From NCBI GenBank assembly GCA_019745155.1, contig JAIETM010000017.1:46039-110038 (forward strand): a stretch of 64,000 nucleotides of DNA, written 5' to 3'. Both the position numbers and the translations under genes were made by a program. Below are positions 55,341 to 63,872 of the stretch, in pieces. Numbering within the stretch: position 1 is the stretch's first letter; each line of letters begins with the position of its first letter. This stretch comes from Chitinophagaceae bacterium (GTDB lineage Bacteria > Bacteroidota > Bacteroidia > Chitinophagales > Chitinophagaceae). Below the pieces are notes generated by a model, which searched no databases, had not been told where the DNA came from, and saw only the letters and a program-made list of their open reading frames with translations.

Positions 55341-56161
55341 GGCTTAATGGCTTCTATGAAGATAGAAGCATTTTCTTCAGGATCATCGAGTTGATAGCTG
55401 GCCCAGTTGGGGTGATAACTGGTTTGCGCTGTTTGTACTTTAACCTGTGTGAATCCCACAGAAGTGAGTAAACGCTCTAAACTATAACGATCATACATCC
55501 ATTGATGGATTTCACCACCGTTGCGGAACTTACCAGTCTGATAATATTGAAATCGCTTCTTACCTAAAACAATACGTAGGAAAGCATCATAGATTTTATC
55601 CCAAGCCCTAGCCGGATTTTTCAAAGCCAATGCCAGCTTAGAAGGTTTGGTTGCTTCGCCTGATGCTTGTTGCAAAAACTGTTCGCGCCATTTTCTACCA
55701 CCACCGCCGATTCTGCGAAACACAAAATCAGGATTGGGCAATTCAGGCTGTGTTAAGTATTGGAGCATGGCTCCTCCACTGCTATTACGAACAGTTTGAT
55801 CATACATTTCCAACAGCATCCAATCATAGTCTGCAGCGGCTTTTGTATCGCCAACAGCTGCTTTGTCTAATGCATTTAAATATTCCCGGGCAATGACTTC
55901 CAGATTGGGCATAGCAATACGAATCATCCCACCCGGTTTACAGATACGGAAGCATTCGCGAATAAATACAGCACCATCCTTTTGCTGAAAATGCTCTAAT
56001 ACGTGTGAGTGGTAGACCAAATCAAATTGGTTATCCGGAAAAGGGATACCATTCAGGAAATTGCATTGCTGCACATCTGCACTTGCCGGATCCATATCTG
56101 CATTGATCCAGTGTGCATCCTTCACGTATTTATGACCACAGCCAAGGTTGAGCAGTTTCAT
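55337..56161 (-). CDS. SAM-dependent methyltransferase
   Basis: A 274-residue class I methyltransferase. Motif I reads LNLGCGHKYVKDAHW, followed by the acidic NADMDPASADV. YHSHVLEHFQ and FRICKPGGMIRIAMPN are typical of the Methyltransf_11 type used in glycan loci. Substrate not determined. It is 10 bases downstream of the family 2 glycosyltransferase gene. Confidence 0.87.
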   Translation of the reverse strand: MKLLNLGCGHKYVKDAHWINADMDPASADVQQCNFLNGIPFPDNQFDLVYHSHVLEHFQQKDGAVFIRECFRICKPGGMIRIAMPNLEVIAREYLNALDKAAVGDTKAAADYDWMLLEMYDQTVRNSSGGAMLQYLTQPELPNPDFVFRRIGGGGRKWREQFLQQASGEATKPSKLALALKNPARAWDKIYDAFLRIVLGKKRFQYYQTGKFRNGGEIHQWMYDRYSLERLLTSVGFTQVKVQTAQTSYHPNWASYQLDDPEENASIFIEAIKP

Positions 56162-56171
56162 GTGTACAAGG

Positions 56172-56954
56172 TTACATATTTTCCAGACCCAAACGCTTTT
56201 TCAACAACATCAATTGCTTGCCAAGCTTAGTCTGTAATAACTGGTGAAGGAAATATAATCGGCCTTGCCAGAGTCGGCAGGCAATAGAAAAACCGAAATA
56301 CTTTTCATAAATGCGCACATTATCACGCAGAGATTGCAGGTAATGCTGATTACTCGTACCCGTATGATCGAAGCGTGTAATCACACGGGGAAAGAAAACA
56401 TAACTGCATTGGGTGAGGCGACATAACAAATCATAATCCATCGCAATCTTTTCATCCAGGCTAAACAAACCCACCTGATCATAAACGGCTCTGCGCACAA
56501 ACCAGGTTGGATGCGCTACACTGCGCATACCTCGATACAACTTGCCTGCATCAAAAGGCTTACCTACTTCCACCATCACCCCGCCCCGATTCGTCGTGAT
56601 GCGGCCACTGATCCAATCAATATTTGGGTGCTTATCCAAAAATGTCATTACATCTTCCAATACTTGATTGTCTGCATACACATCACCGGCATGCAGTAAA
56701 TGTGTGTAGGCTTGTGTTGCGCTGCGAATACCTTTATTAAAAGCATCTGAAATGCCTTGATCGCGTTCATTCAACCATTTGCGATAAGCAGGTTGTGAAT
56801 GATTGGCTAACCATTCCGCAATATGCGGTTGCGTAGAACCATTGATGATCCAATGTTCTTGTGGATGTAGGGTTTGCGCATCAATGGATGCACAGGTTTT
56901 CTGCAGTTCTTCCAGGTTATTGAAGCAAATCGTTATGACGCTGATCGTGGTCAT
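56172..56954 (-). CDS. Family 2 glycosyltransferase
   Basis: A 260-residue GT-A enzyme of the WcaA/colanic-acid type. The N-terminal motif is ISVITICFNNLEELQKTCASI and the second is WIINGSTQPHIAEWL. The DxD position reads LLHAGDVYADNQV. The MDYDLLCRLTQCSY segment is the acceptor end. Its ATG overlaps the mqnA stop by 4 bases. Confidence 0.88.
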   Translation of the reverse strand: MTTISVITICFNNLEELQKTCASIDAQTLHPQEHWIINGSTQPHIAEWLANHSQPAYRKWLNERDQGISDAFNKGIRSATQAYTHLLHAGDVYADNQVLEDVMTFLDKHPNIDWISGRITTNRGGVMVEVGKPFDAGKLYRGMRSVAHPTWFVRRAVYDQVGLFSLDEKIAMDYDLLCRLTQCSYVFFPRVITRFDHTGTSNQHYLQSLRDNVRIYEKYFGFSIACRLWQGRLYFLHQLLQTKLGKQLMLLKKRLGLENM

Positions 56955-57718
56955 CGTTGATTGGCTTGCAGCTTTTGCAAAAACAAAGCCATACCCTTAC
57001 GCTTGGCTTCATCGAAGGAATAACTGATATTCTGCGTGTAATAGGTATGCATATCATAGGCCGGATAATCCATATCAGCCAATACCTCGTCAATATGATT
57101 GATTCCGTAGGCATTGGCCATATTGAATGCATCAATAAAATTTGCATCCAAAGGTTTATTCGCTACCCAGGTGGCAAACACAAAGGGCAAACCTGTATGG
57201 GCTTTCCAGGCAGTACCTAGATCATACACATATTGTCCTTTATTCAATTGTGCTAAAGCACGATCACCAATAATGAGTCCGGCAGTGGTACCACCGATTC
57301 TATCAATAAAATCTGTTCCTGCATCTTCCAGTTCGACCGGCTGTTGCCAGTACTCGCGCAATAAGATTTGTGCCAGCTGAACAGAAGTCCTGCTCTGGTA
57401 ATCGAGCAATACTGTTTTGATCTCTTCCATGGGTACATCAGAAAAAATAGCTACCGATGCTACTTCCCCATCGCACCCAATGCAATAATCCGATACCAAA
57501 TGTGCTTCTGCTAATTTGGGGATGATGGCTACAGGTACGAGTCCAACATCAATTTGTCCGCTCAATAAATCGCCCGCCACTTTCGCCGGATAATCCTTGG
57601 TGAGGATGATTTTATCCATCAATCCACTACGCTCTACCCCATATAACATGGGTCTTGTATTGAGATAACTCACAGCGCCAATCCGAATCTTCTCCAATTC
57701 AGCTAATTTTGCCTGCAA
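56951..57718 (-). CDS. mqnA: Chorismate dehydratase (futalosine menaquinone pathway)
   Basis: About 250 residues with a periplasmic-binding-like fold. MqnA makes 3-enolpyruvoyl-benzoate from chorismate, the first step of menaquinone synthesis through futalosine. Motifs are IRIGAVSYLNTRPMLYG, SGQIDVGLVPVAII and RIGGTTAGLIIGDRAL. No ATG is available; the start is TTG at 57718 or, matching typical MqnA N-termini better, TTG at 57697. It is the first gene of the minus-strand glycan cluster, although its function is unrelated. Confidence 0.88.
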   Translation of the reverse strand: MQAKLAELEKIRIGAVSYLNTRPMLYGVERSGLMDKIILTKDYPAKVAGDLLSGQIDVGLVPVAIIPKLAEAHLVSDYCIGCDGEVASVAIFSDVPMEEIKTVLLDYQSRTSVQLAQILLREYWQQPVELEDAGTDFIDRIGGTTAGLIIGDRALAQLNKGQYVYDLGTAWKAHTGLPFVFATWVANKPLDANFIDAFNMANAYGINHIDEVLADMDYPAYDMHTYYTQNISYSFDEAKRKGMALFLQKLQANQR

Positions 57719-57742
57719 AGAAACAGGTTTTCGGTGAAGATT

Positions 57743-57758
57743 CGGCCGATTCCGGCCG
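57743..57758. promoter_or_regulatory. Paired CGGCCG palindromes between mqnA and purB
   Basis: CGGCCG occurs at 57743-57748 and 57753-57758, separated by ATTC. Both are palindromes, so each can bind a dimer or the two can form one hairpin. The 62-base divergent gap is unusually GC-rich compared with its surroundings. Function unknown. Confidence 0.35.
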
Positions 57759-57780
57759 CCCCCAAAGCCCTCCCAAACAT

Positions 57781-59127
57781 ATGGAACTCAATCAACTTAC
57801 GGCGATTTCAGCTATTGACGGACGTTACCGCAAGCAGGTACAACAATTAGACGAATATTTCTCAGAATATGCCCTGATCAAGTACCGCGTTTGGGTGGAA
57901 ATTGAATATTTCTTTTTTCTGGCCGATCAGAAATTTTTCCGCTTGCCGGCCAAAGTGCGCAATGCCATGAAAAAAGTGGCAGATGAGTTCAGCCTTACAG
58001 ATGCGCAACAAATCAAACAAATTGAAGCTACCACCAACCACGATGTAAAAGCCGTGGAATATTTTCTGAAAGAACAATTGGACAAATGCGGTGGTGCAGA
58101 TTATAAAGAGTGGATTCACTTTGGCCTCACATCTCAGGATGTCAACAATACAGCCATTCCTCTAAGTTGGAAACATTGCATTGAATACGAATACCTGCCT
58201 GCTCTCTTAAACCTGCAAGGCAAACTGCATCAGTTAGCCGGCGATTGGAAGAAAGTGTCTATGCTGGCGAGAACGCACGGTCAACCCGCTTCTCCTACAC
58301 GTCTCGGTAAAGAATTGATGGTCTTTGTGGAGCGTATCGAATCGCAGGTACAGGCATTTGGTTATATCCCCTTCTCTGCGAAGTTTGGCGGCGCCACCGG
58401 TAATTTCAATGCACACCATATTGCTTTCCCAAAAAAGAACTGGGTACAATTGGCCAACAAATTTGTAGAAGGTGTTTTGGGTTTGCAGCGTCAGCAGTTC
58501 ACCACACAGATTGAGCATTACGATTCACTGGCTGCACATTTTGACGCACTGAAGCGGATCAACAATATTTTGATTGATCTATGCCGTGATATCTGGACCT
58601 ATATCAGCATGGATTATTTCAAGCAACAGACCAAGAAAGGAGAAGTAGGCTCTTCAGCCATGCCACATAAAGTAAACCCTATTGATTTTGAAAATGCAGA
58701 AGGTAATCTGGGCGTAGCGAATGCGCTGCTGGAACATCTTTCTGCCAAATTACCGATTAGTCGTTTGCAGCGCGATCTAACAGATTCAACAGTATTGCGC
58801 AATGTTGGCGTGCCAATGGCCCATATGGCTATTGCCATGAAGTCTTTGGAAAAAGGTTTAGGCAAGCTTTTACTGAATGAAGCCAAAATCAAAGAAGACT
58901 TGGAGAATAACTGGGCGGTAGTTGCAGAAGCGATTCAAACTATTTTGAGGAGAGAAAACTACCCGAATCCATACGAGGCTTTGAAAGAATTGACGCGTGG
59001 CAATCATGCGATCGACAAAAAATCAATCCATCAATTTATTGACGGGCTCAAAGTTTCTGCAGCACTCAAAAAAGAATTGAAAGCAATTACGCCGCACAAC
59101 TATACGGGCGTTCATCCTGATTTCTAA
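57781..59127 (+). CDS. purB: Adenylosuccinate lyase
   Basis: A 448-residue fumarase/aspartase-fold enzyme that releases fumarate from adenylosuccinate and from SAICAR in purine synthesis. Signature SSAMPHKVNPIDFENAEGN (catalytic Ser loop) and MLARTHGQPASPTRLGKE (catalytic His) are intact. Start at 57781 (MELNQLTAISAIDGRYR), the E. coli-like N-terminus; the longer frame crosses the palindrome region. It converges on the DsrE-like gene, 2 bases apart. Confidence 0.96.
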   Translation: MELNQLTAISAIDGRYRKQVQQLDEYFSEYALIKYRVWVEIEYFFFLADQKFFRLPAKVRNAMKKVADEFSLTDAQQIKQIEATTNHDVKAVEYFLKEQLDKCGGADYKEWIHFGLTSQDVNNTAIPLSWKHCIEYEYLPALLNLQGKLHQLAGDWKKVSMLARTHGQPASPTRLGKELMVFVERIESQVQAFGYIPFSAKFGGATGNFNAHHIAFPKKNWVQLANKFVEGVLGLQRQQFTTQIEHYDSLAAHFDALKRINNILIDLCRDIWTYISMDYFKQQTKKGEVGSSAMPHKVNPIDFENAEGNLGVANALLEHLSAKLPISRLQRDLTDSTVLRNVGVPMAHMAIAMKSLEKGLGKLLLNEAKIKEDLENNWAVVAEAIQTILRRENYPNPYEALKELTRGNHAIDKKSIHQFIDGLKVSAALKKELKAITPHNYTGVHPDF

Positions 59128-59129
59128 GT

Positions 59130-59666
59130 TTATTGACTGGGTGATTTAAGAATGGTATACCCTTGCTGCTGTAATGTAGTGATAGTGGTTAGTGCAGCAA
59201 GTCCGACTTGAACATTGGGTACAAGACTTTCTCGGGAAATTCCGCGCTTCTGCATGGTTTGTCCGCATATAGTAACCCTTCCCCCCGCATCTTGGATTGC
59301 TTTAATGAGTGCCAGATTAGGATTATCCTTACCATACTTTTTCTTGTATGCTTCGTTATTAATGAGTGTGAACGCAGCTACATTGTGTAATACAAATACG
59401 ACCTGCATTTTTTTAGGTGATACCCCAGCTGCTGCATGCAGGTTCATGATACGTGCACCATTGAGCAACCCTTCATTCACACTATCTGGATTGGGCGACT
59501 GCATCACATCAATCACGAGCTTATAGTGTAGCTTAGGATCAATACCGTAATCAACAGAAGGCACTTCCAGTACTTGACCAAAACCTTTCACCAAGGGTGT
59601 TGCATTGAATTGAGCCTTACTACTCAATACCAGCATCAAACCAAAAAGCAGTAACCAATTGCGCAT
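59130..59666 (-). CDS. Secreted DsrE-family protein
   Basis: A 178-residue protein with a signal peptide (MRNWLLLFGLMLVLSSKAQ), so it acts in the periplasm. The mature part resembles DsrE/DsrF-like sulfur-carrier proteins (HYKLVIDVMQSPNPDSVNEG, VVFVLHNVAAFTLIN and AGGRVTICGQTMQKRGI). One Cys in the CGQTM position is the only likely thiol. Function in Bacteroidota is unknown. It converges on purB, and Tex lies upstream. Confidence 0.75.
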   Translation of the reverse strand: MRNWLLLFGLMLVLSSKAQFNATPLVKGFGQVLEVPSVDYGIDPKLHYKLVIDVMQSPNPDSVNEGLLNGARIMNLHAAAGVSPKKMQVVFVLHNVAAFTLINNEAYKKKYGKDNPNLALIKAIQDAGGRVTICGQTMQKRGISRESLVPNVQVGLAALTTITTLQQQGYTILKSPSQ

Positions 59667-59700
59667 TATTTAGACTTTGCGAAAAGGTAAAGCCTTTTAT

Positions 59701-61929
59701 TTATTTGCCAAATTTTTGCTTCAGCGCGCTGAGTGCATCACCCATACTCAGATTGCTCAGATCCTTTTCCTTTTGCATGGGCTTGGGCTTTTGTCCGCTA
59801 CCCTTGGGCGGTGCATCTTGTGTTTGCTTGATGGAAAGTGCAATACGCTTACGCGCGATATCTACTTCCAGCACTTTCACCTGCACCTTATCATTCAGCT
59901 TTAGCACTTCACTGGGATCAGTGATATAACGATGGGCCACTTCACTCACATGTACCAGTCCATCTTGTTTTACACCAATATCTACAAACGCACCAAAGCG
60001 GGTCAAGTTGGTCACCACACCAGGTAGAACCATACCCACTTTTACATCTTCCATGCTATAGATATCTGCAAAAGAGAATTGCTCTAATTCGCTGCGCGGA
60101 TCGAGGCCGGGCTTGGATAATTCTTTCAGGATATCCTGAATCGTCAATGTACCAAGTGTTTCGGTTACGTATTTCTTGGGATCGATTTGTTTGATATTGG
60201 TTTCATTGGCTACCAGTTCCTGCACAGGCAGACCAAGGTCTTTCGCCATTTGTTCAACGAGTGGATATGCTTCCGGATGCACAGCAGTGGCATCCAAAGG
60301 ATGCTCGCCTTTTGGCACACGCAAAAAGCCCGCACACTGCTCATAAGCCTTCCCTCCAAGACGAGGCACTTTCAATAATTGCTGTCGGCTCTTGAAACCA
60401 CCAATCTCACTTCTATAACGAATGATGTTTTCTGCCAGCGTGCCGCCAATACCACTCACATATTGTAAAAGATGTTTGGAAGCGGTATTCAAATTCACGC
60501 CCACCTGGTTCACACAGCTCACCACCGTTTGATCCAGTTTTTCTTTTAATCGAAACTGATTCACATCATGCTGGTACTGCCCAACACCAATACTCTTGGG
60601 ATCAATCTTTACCAACTCAGCCAAGGGATCCATTAATCGTCTACCAATACTCACCGCACCACGTACCGTTACATCATGGTTCGGAAATTCTTCTCTGGCT
60701 GTTTCTGATGCAGAGTACACAGAAGCGCCGTCTTCATTCACCAGAAACACAGGTAGATTCAATTGCAAGCCTTTGATAAACTGTTCAGTCTCTCTACCAG
60801 CCGTACCATCGCCAATAGCGAATGCTTGAATATCGTGTTTTGCAACGAGTTCACGAATTGTCCAGCGACTCGTCTCCAAACGATTGGCTTCATGCACATA
60901 GATCAAATCGTTATGCAGCAGCTCGCCCTTCTCATCCAGACAAACCACTTTACAACCTGTTCGATAACCGGGATCAATCGCCAACACACGCTTACTACCG
61001 AGCGGAGAACTCAGCAACAACTGACGCAGGTTTTCTGCAAATACTGCAATGGCTTCTTCATCACCACGTGCTTTCAACGCAGTTCTGAATTCTGATTCTA
61101 AACTCGGCTGCAACAATCTTCTATAAGCATCTTTGATTGCTTTCTTCACTTGTTCAACAGAAGCGTTCAAATGGCCAGTGATAAATTGGTCTTCGATCAT
61201 ACCAATCGCATCTTCTTCCACCGGTGCAATATTCATGCGCAAGAAACCTTCCAGAAATCCACGCATCACAGCCAGAATGCGGTGTGAAGGAATCTTATGA
61301 ATGGGCTCTGAAAAATCAAAATAATCCTTGTACTTAATCGCTTCTTCTGTCTTATCAGCTAATACCTTGCTCTGTAGTGTAGCACTATCTTCAAACAGTT
61401 TACGCAGCTTAGCACGCAGTTCGGCATTTTCATTGATATTCTCTGCGATGATATCGCGAGCACCCTGCAAAGCAGCATCCGCATCTTTCACTTGCTCATT
61501 CACATACGTAGCAGCAATGGTAGCAATATCCTGCTGTTTCTGTTCCATCAGTAACACTGCCAATGGTTCTAATCCATTCTCTCGTGCAGTTTGCGCCTTG
61601 GTTTTCCGCTTAGGTTTATAGGGCAGATAAATATCTTCCAGTTCTGCAATAGTGGTTGCCGCATTCAGTTTCTCCTGAATGGCATCAGTTAGCTTACCTT
61701 GTTCTGCGATAGTTTTTTCAATAAACGCTTTTCGATCATTGAACTCTTTCAAAGCTTTGGCATCATCTTGAATTTTCTGGATCTGCACTTCATCCAATCC
61801 ACCCGTTACATCTTTTCTGTATCGCGCAATAAACGGAATCGTTGCACCTTCTTCCAAAAGGCTCAATACTTTCTCTACCTGCATCAAACGCAAGTTCATC
61901 GCAGCAGCAATCTGTACAGCTATCTCCAT
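59701..61929 (-). CDS. tex: RNA-binding transcriptional accessory protein Tex
   Basis: A 742-residue protein. The N-terminal Tex helical region (about 1-200) is followed by a YqgF/RNase H-like domain, helix-hairpin-helix motifs (YVSGIGGTLAENIIRYR and LLKVPRLGGKAYEQC) and a C-terminal S1 RNA-binding domain (VVTNLTRFGAFVDIGVKQDG to about residue 715). A basic tail ends the protein. Tex binds nucleic acids and affects transcription and stress tolerance. The ATG at 61929 is used; the longer frame starts at TTG. Confidence 0.94.
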   Translation of the reverse strand: MEIAVQIAAAMNLRLMQVEKVLSLLEEGATIPFIARYRKDVTGGLDEVQIQKIQDDAKALKEFNDRKAFIEKTIAEQGKLTDAIQEKLNAATTIAELEDIYLPYKPKRKTKAQTARENGLEPLAVLLMEQKQQDIATIAATYVNEQVKDADAALQGARDIIAENINENAELRAKLRKLFEDSATLQSKVLADKTEEAIKYKDYFDFSEPIHKIPSHRILAVMRGFLEGFLRMNIAPVEEDAIGMIEDQFITGHLNASVEQVKKAIKDAYRRLLQPSLESEFRTALKARGDEEAIAVFAENLRQLLLSSPLGSKRVLAIDPGYRTGCKVVCLDEKGELLHNDLIYVHEANRLETSRWTIRELVAKHDIQAFAIGDGTAGRETEQFIKGLQLNLPVFLVNEDGASVYSASETAREEFPNHDVTVRGAVSIGRRLMDPLAELVKIDPKSIGVGQYQHDVNQFRLKEKLDQTVVSCVNQVGVNLNTASKHLLQYVSGIGGTLAENIIRYRSEIGGFKSRQQLLKVPRLGGKAYEQCAGFLRVPKGEHPLDATAVHPEAYPLVEQMAKDLGLPVQELVANETNIKQIDPKKYVTETLGTLTIQDILKELSKPGLDPRSELEQFSFADIYSMEDVKVGMVLPGVVTNLTRFGAFVDIGVKQDGLVHVSEVAHRYITDPSEVLKLNDKVQVKVLEVDIARKRIALSIKQTQDAPPKGSGQKPKPMQKEKDLSNLSMGDALSALKQKFGK

Positions 61930-61999
61930 AATCAAACCATTAAAGGGTTACGAATGTAATGGGCGCAGCGAAAGAAAAAAATTTGATTTTCTCGCAAGC

Positions 62000-63319
62000 T
62001 TAGGCGCGCACAGGCAGGACGCGGGCAGGAAATTTTTCCACATATTTCCGAACCATGGAACGGATGACTTCATTCTCAGGAAACTGCTGAATCTGGGCTT
62101 TCACCTCGTCTAAGGAAAGTCCATGTACTGATTGAGCTACAGAGCCAATGCCATAAAATTTTCCATCCTCTATGAGTATGCAATCAAAATCTGTCTCACT
62201 AATAATAAACGTACTATTATTCTCCTGAAAAGAAGCAATGGCACTTTCCACCAAAGCATTGTGTGCTTTGACGGGTGGTAAAGGAGTTTGTGTTGCTTTA
62301 TCAAGAAAACACAAGCCGGCGTGTAAAGTGTGTTCCCGTACCAGTTTCCACAACGCACGGTGCGCATCTGTTCTATTGGCAAAAGTTTGAATTGGTTGTG
62401 TGTATTTTCTTTTTTTATCTACAGCTAATCGCTGATAGCCCAACTGATCTTCAAAAGCATAAATACCCCAGAGCTGCTCGTAGTTTTTCTGACTCTTGTT
62501 ATAACGTGGCCAGAGTCGCTTGATCTCCACACTTTCAAAAATGGAGGCAGAAAATTCTGTTGGACAAGTTTGATAACTGATGCTGTAAATATTGCGTAGA
62601 AATTCCTGTCGCTTACGACCTGTATTCAGTCCCGTAAAATGATTCGTTACACGAAACTTGATATTCTTGGCCTTACCCACATAGATCACTTTTCCTTTGG
62701 CATCGTGGAAATAGTAAACACCTGGTTCGTAAGGCAGGTTTTTCACTTGCGTTGCCGGGAGATTTGGTGGCAATAATTGCTCTTTATTCTCACGCAGAAA
62801 CATCTCCTGAATGGTATTCATCCCATCCTTAGCCATCACTTTTTCCAGTACTTGTGCTGTTGCCAAAGCATCACCGCCAGCACGGTGCCGGTTCGAGATG
62901 GTGATGTCCAATTCCCTGGTTAAGCTACCCAGTCCGTATTTATGTAACCCGGGAAATACTTTTCGGGCAAGCCGGATCGTGCAGAGTTTGGGTGATTGTA
63001 GATCGAAACCGGCCATTTTCAGTTGATGCTTCACAAATGAGTAGTCGAAATTGACATTATGCGCCACGAACACCCTGTCTTTCAATAAGTCATATACTTC
63101 AGCTGCAACTGCTGAAAATACAGGTGCTTTGGACACCATGGCATCGGTAATACCCGTCATGCCCTGGATATAGGTGGGAATGGGCTGCTGAGGGTTGACC
63201 AATTGCTCATAGACACGCTCTACCTTCTTGCCATCGTGTAACACAATAGCGATTTCCGTGATGCCATGCTCATTTGGCCAACCGCCCGTGGTTTCTATAT
63301 CAACTACTGCAAACTGCAA
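62000..63319 (-). CDS. DEDDh exonuclease fused to a GIY-YIG endonuclease domain
   Basis: A 439-residue fusion. The N-terminal exonuclease is of the DNA polymerase III epsilon type with DEDDh residues D7, E9, D92, H145 and D150 (VVDIETTGG, HNVNFDYS, NRHRAGGDALAT). The middle has a UvrC/Cho-like GIY-YIG domain (PGVYYFHDAKGKVIYVGKAKN, about 198-225). The C-terminal 200 residues match nothing I recognise. It probably acts in DNA repair by incising or trimming DNA. The start codon is TTG; no ATG is available near the conserved N-terminus. Confidence 0.88.
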   Translation of the reverse strand: MQFAVVDIETTGGWPNEHGITEIAIVLHDGKKVERVYEQLVNPQQPIPTYIQGMTGITDAMVSKAPVFSAVAAEVYDLLKDRVFVAHNVNFDYSFVKHQLKMAGFDLQSPKLCTIRLARKVFPGLHKYGLGSLTRELDITISNRHRAGGDALATAQVLEKVMAKDGMNTIQEMFLRENKEQLLPPNLPATQVKNLPYEPGVYYFHDAKGKVIYVGKAKNIKFRVTNHFTGLNTGRKRQEFLRNIYSISYQTCPTEFSASIFESVEIKRLWPRYNKSQKNYEQLWGIYAFEDQLGYQRLAVDKKRKYTQPIQTFANRTDAHRALWKLVREHTLHAGLCFLDKATQTPLPPVKAHNALVESAIASFQENNSTFIISETDFDCILIEDGKFYGIGSVAQSVHGLSLDEVKAQIQQFPENEVIRSMVRKYVEKFPARVLPVRA

Positions 63320-63465
63320 ATCTGAAATATGACAAAAATCCTGTTTTCAAAAAAGCAATTTACAGTATTTTTATACCAGCAAATCGGACAAACTACTAGC
63401 ACTGGATTTCATTAATTGCGTGGCTCAACAGCAGCAAAGGCTTTCCCCCCTATTCTTCACTTAAA

Positions 63466-63591
63466 ATGCTGGCCATGGAACATCTCCACCTAAACAACAA
63501 TTTCAAGCAGGGTATGCTCTATGCTTTGGTGATTACACTGGTATTTAGTGTGATTATTACCATTGCATACATCGTTGATATGCCCAAATAA
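63466..63591 (+). CDS. 41-residue single-span membrane peptide
   Basis: A short frame with ATG at 63466 (in-frame ATG also at 63475). The N-terminal ten or so residues are polar (MEHLHLNNNFKQG), then a hydrophobic span (MLYALVITLVFSVIITIAYIV) and a short polar end DMPK. A strong plus-strand terminator lies 97 bases after its stop and no other plus-strand gene is present to use it. That supports transcription. No promoter consensus was found upstream. Function unknown; a leader peptide for nothing downstream is unlikely. Confidence 0.5.
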   Translation: MLAMEHLHLNNNFKQGMLYALVITLVFSVIITIAYIVDMPK

Positions 63592-63687
63592 CTAAGCTCC
63601 TGCTTGGTTGATACAGACGACTGTTTGTCAATTACTTGCAATCCATAAGGCATTGCAGGCAGGGTTGTATACACTTGTAAATTGTCT

Positions 63688-63715
63688 GACCGACTCGCAA
63701 GTCGGTCTTTTTTTT
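63688..63715 (+). terminator. Intrinsic terminator in the 63.6-kb intergenic region
   Basis: GACCGACT (63688-63695) and AGTCGGTC (63700-63707) pair perfectly around CGCA, then eight T. It faces plus, after the 41-residue frame. Confidence 0.9.
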
Positions 63716-63785
63716 GCGCGTGCCGTAATAATCTGACTGGTTTTGTGACCAATAAAAAAACTAGTAACACAGCTGTAACATTCTT

Positions 63786-63848
63786 CCTTAACGCCCGTTA
63801 AGGATTATGTAACACTGGTTAACCTGATAATAAGGTAGTACTGGTTAA
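63786..63848. promoter_or_regulatory. Inverted and direct repeats upstream of the partial gene
   Basis: CCTTAAC-GCCC-GTTAAGG (63786-63803) is a perfect 7-bp inverted repeat. GGTTAACC (63817-63824) is a palindrome. ACTGGTTAA occurs twice (63814-63822 and 63840-63848), 26 bases apart. All share a GTTAA core, so they may be binding sites of one regulator. A -7-like TAATTTTA follows the second ACTGGT. Confidence 0.45.
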
Positions 63849-63872
63849 TTTTACACTGAATCTGCTGCAAAA

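Noticed and set aside
63519..63770. Minus-strand 83-residue frame in the intergenic region
   Set aside because: It reads through the plus-strand terminator hairpin and the 41-residue peptide; no family features or promoter.
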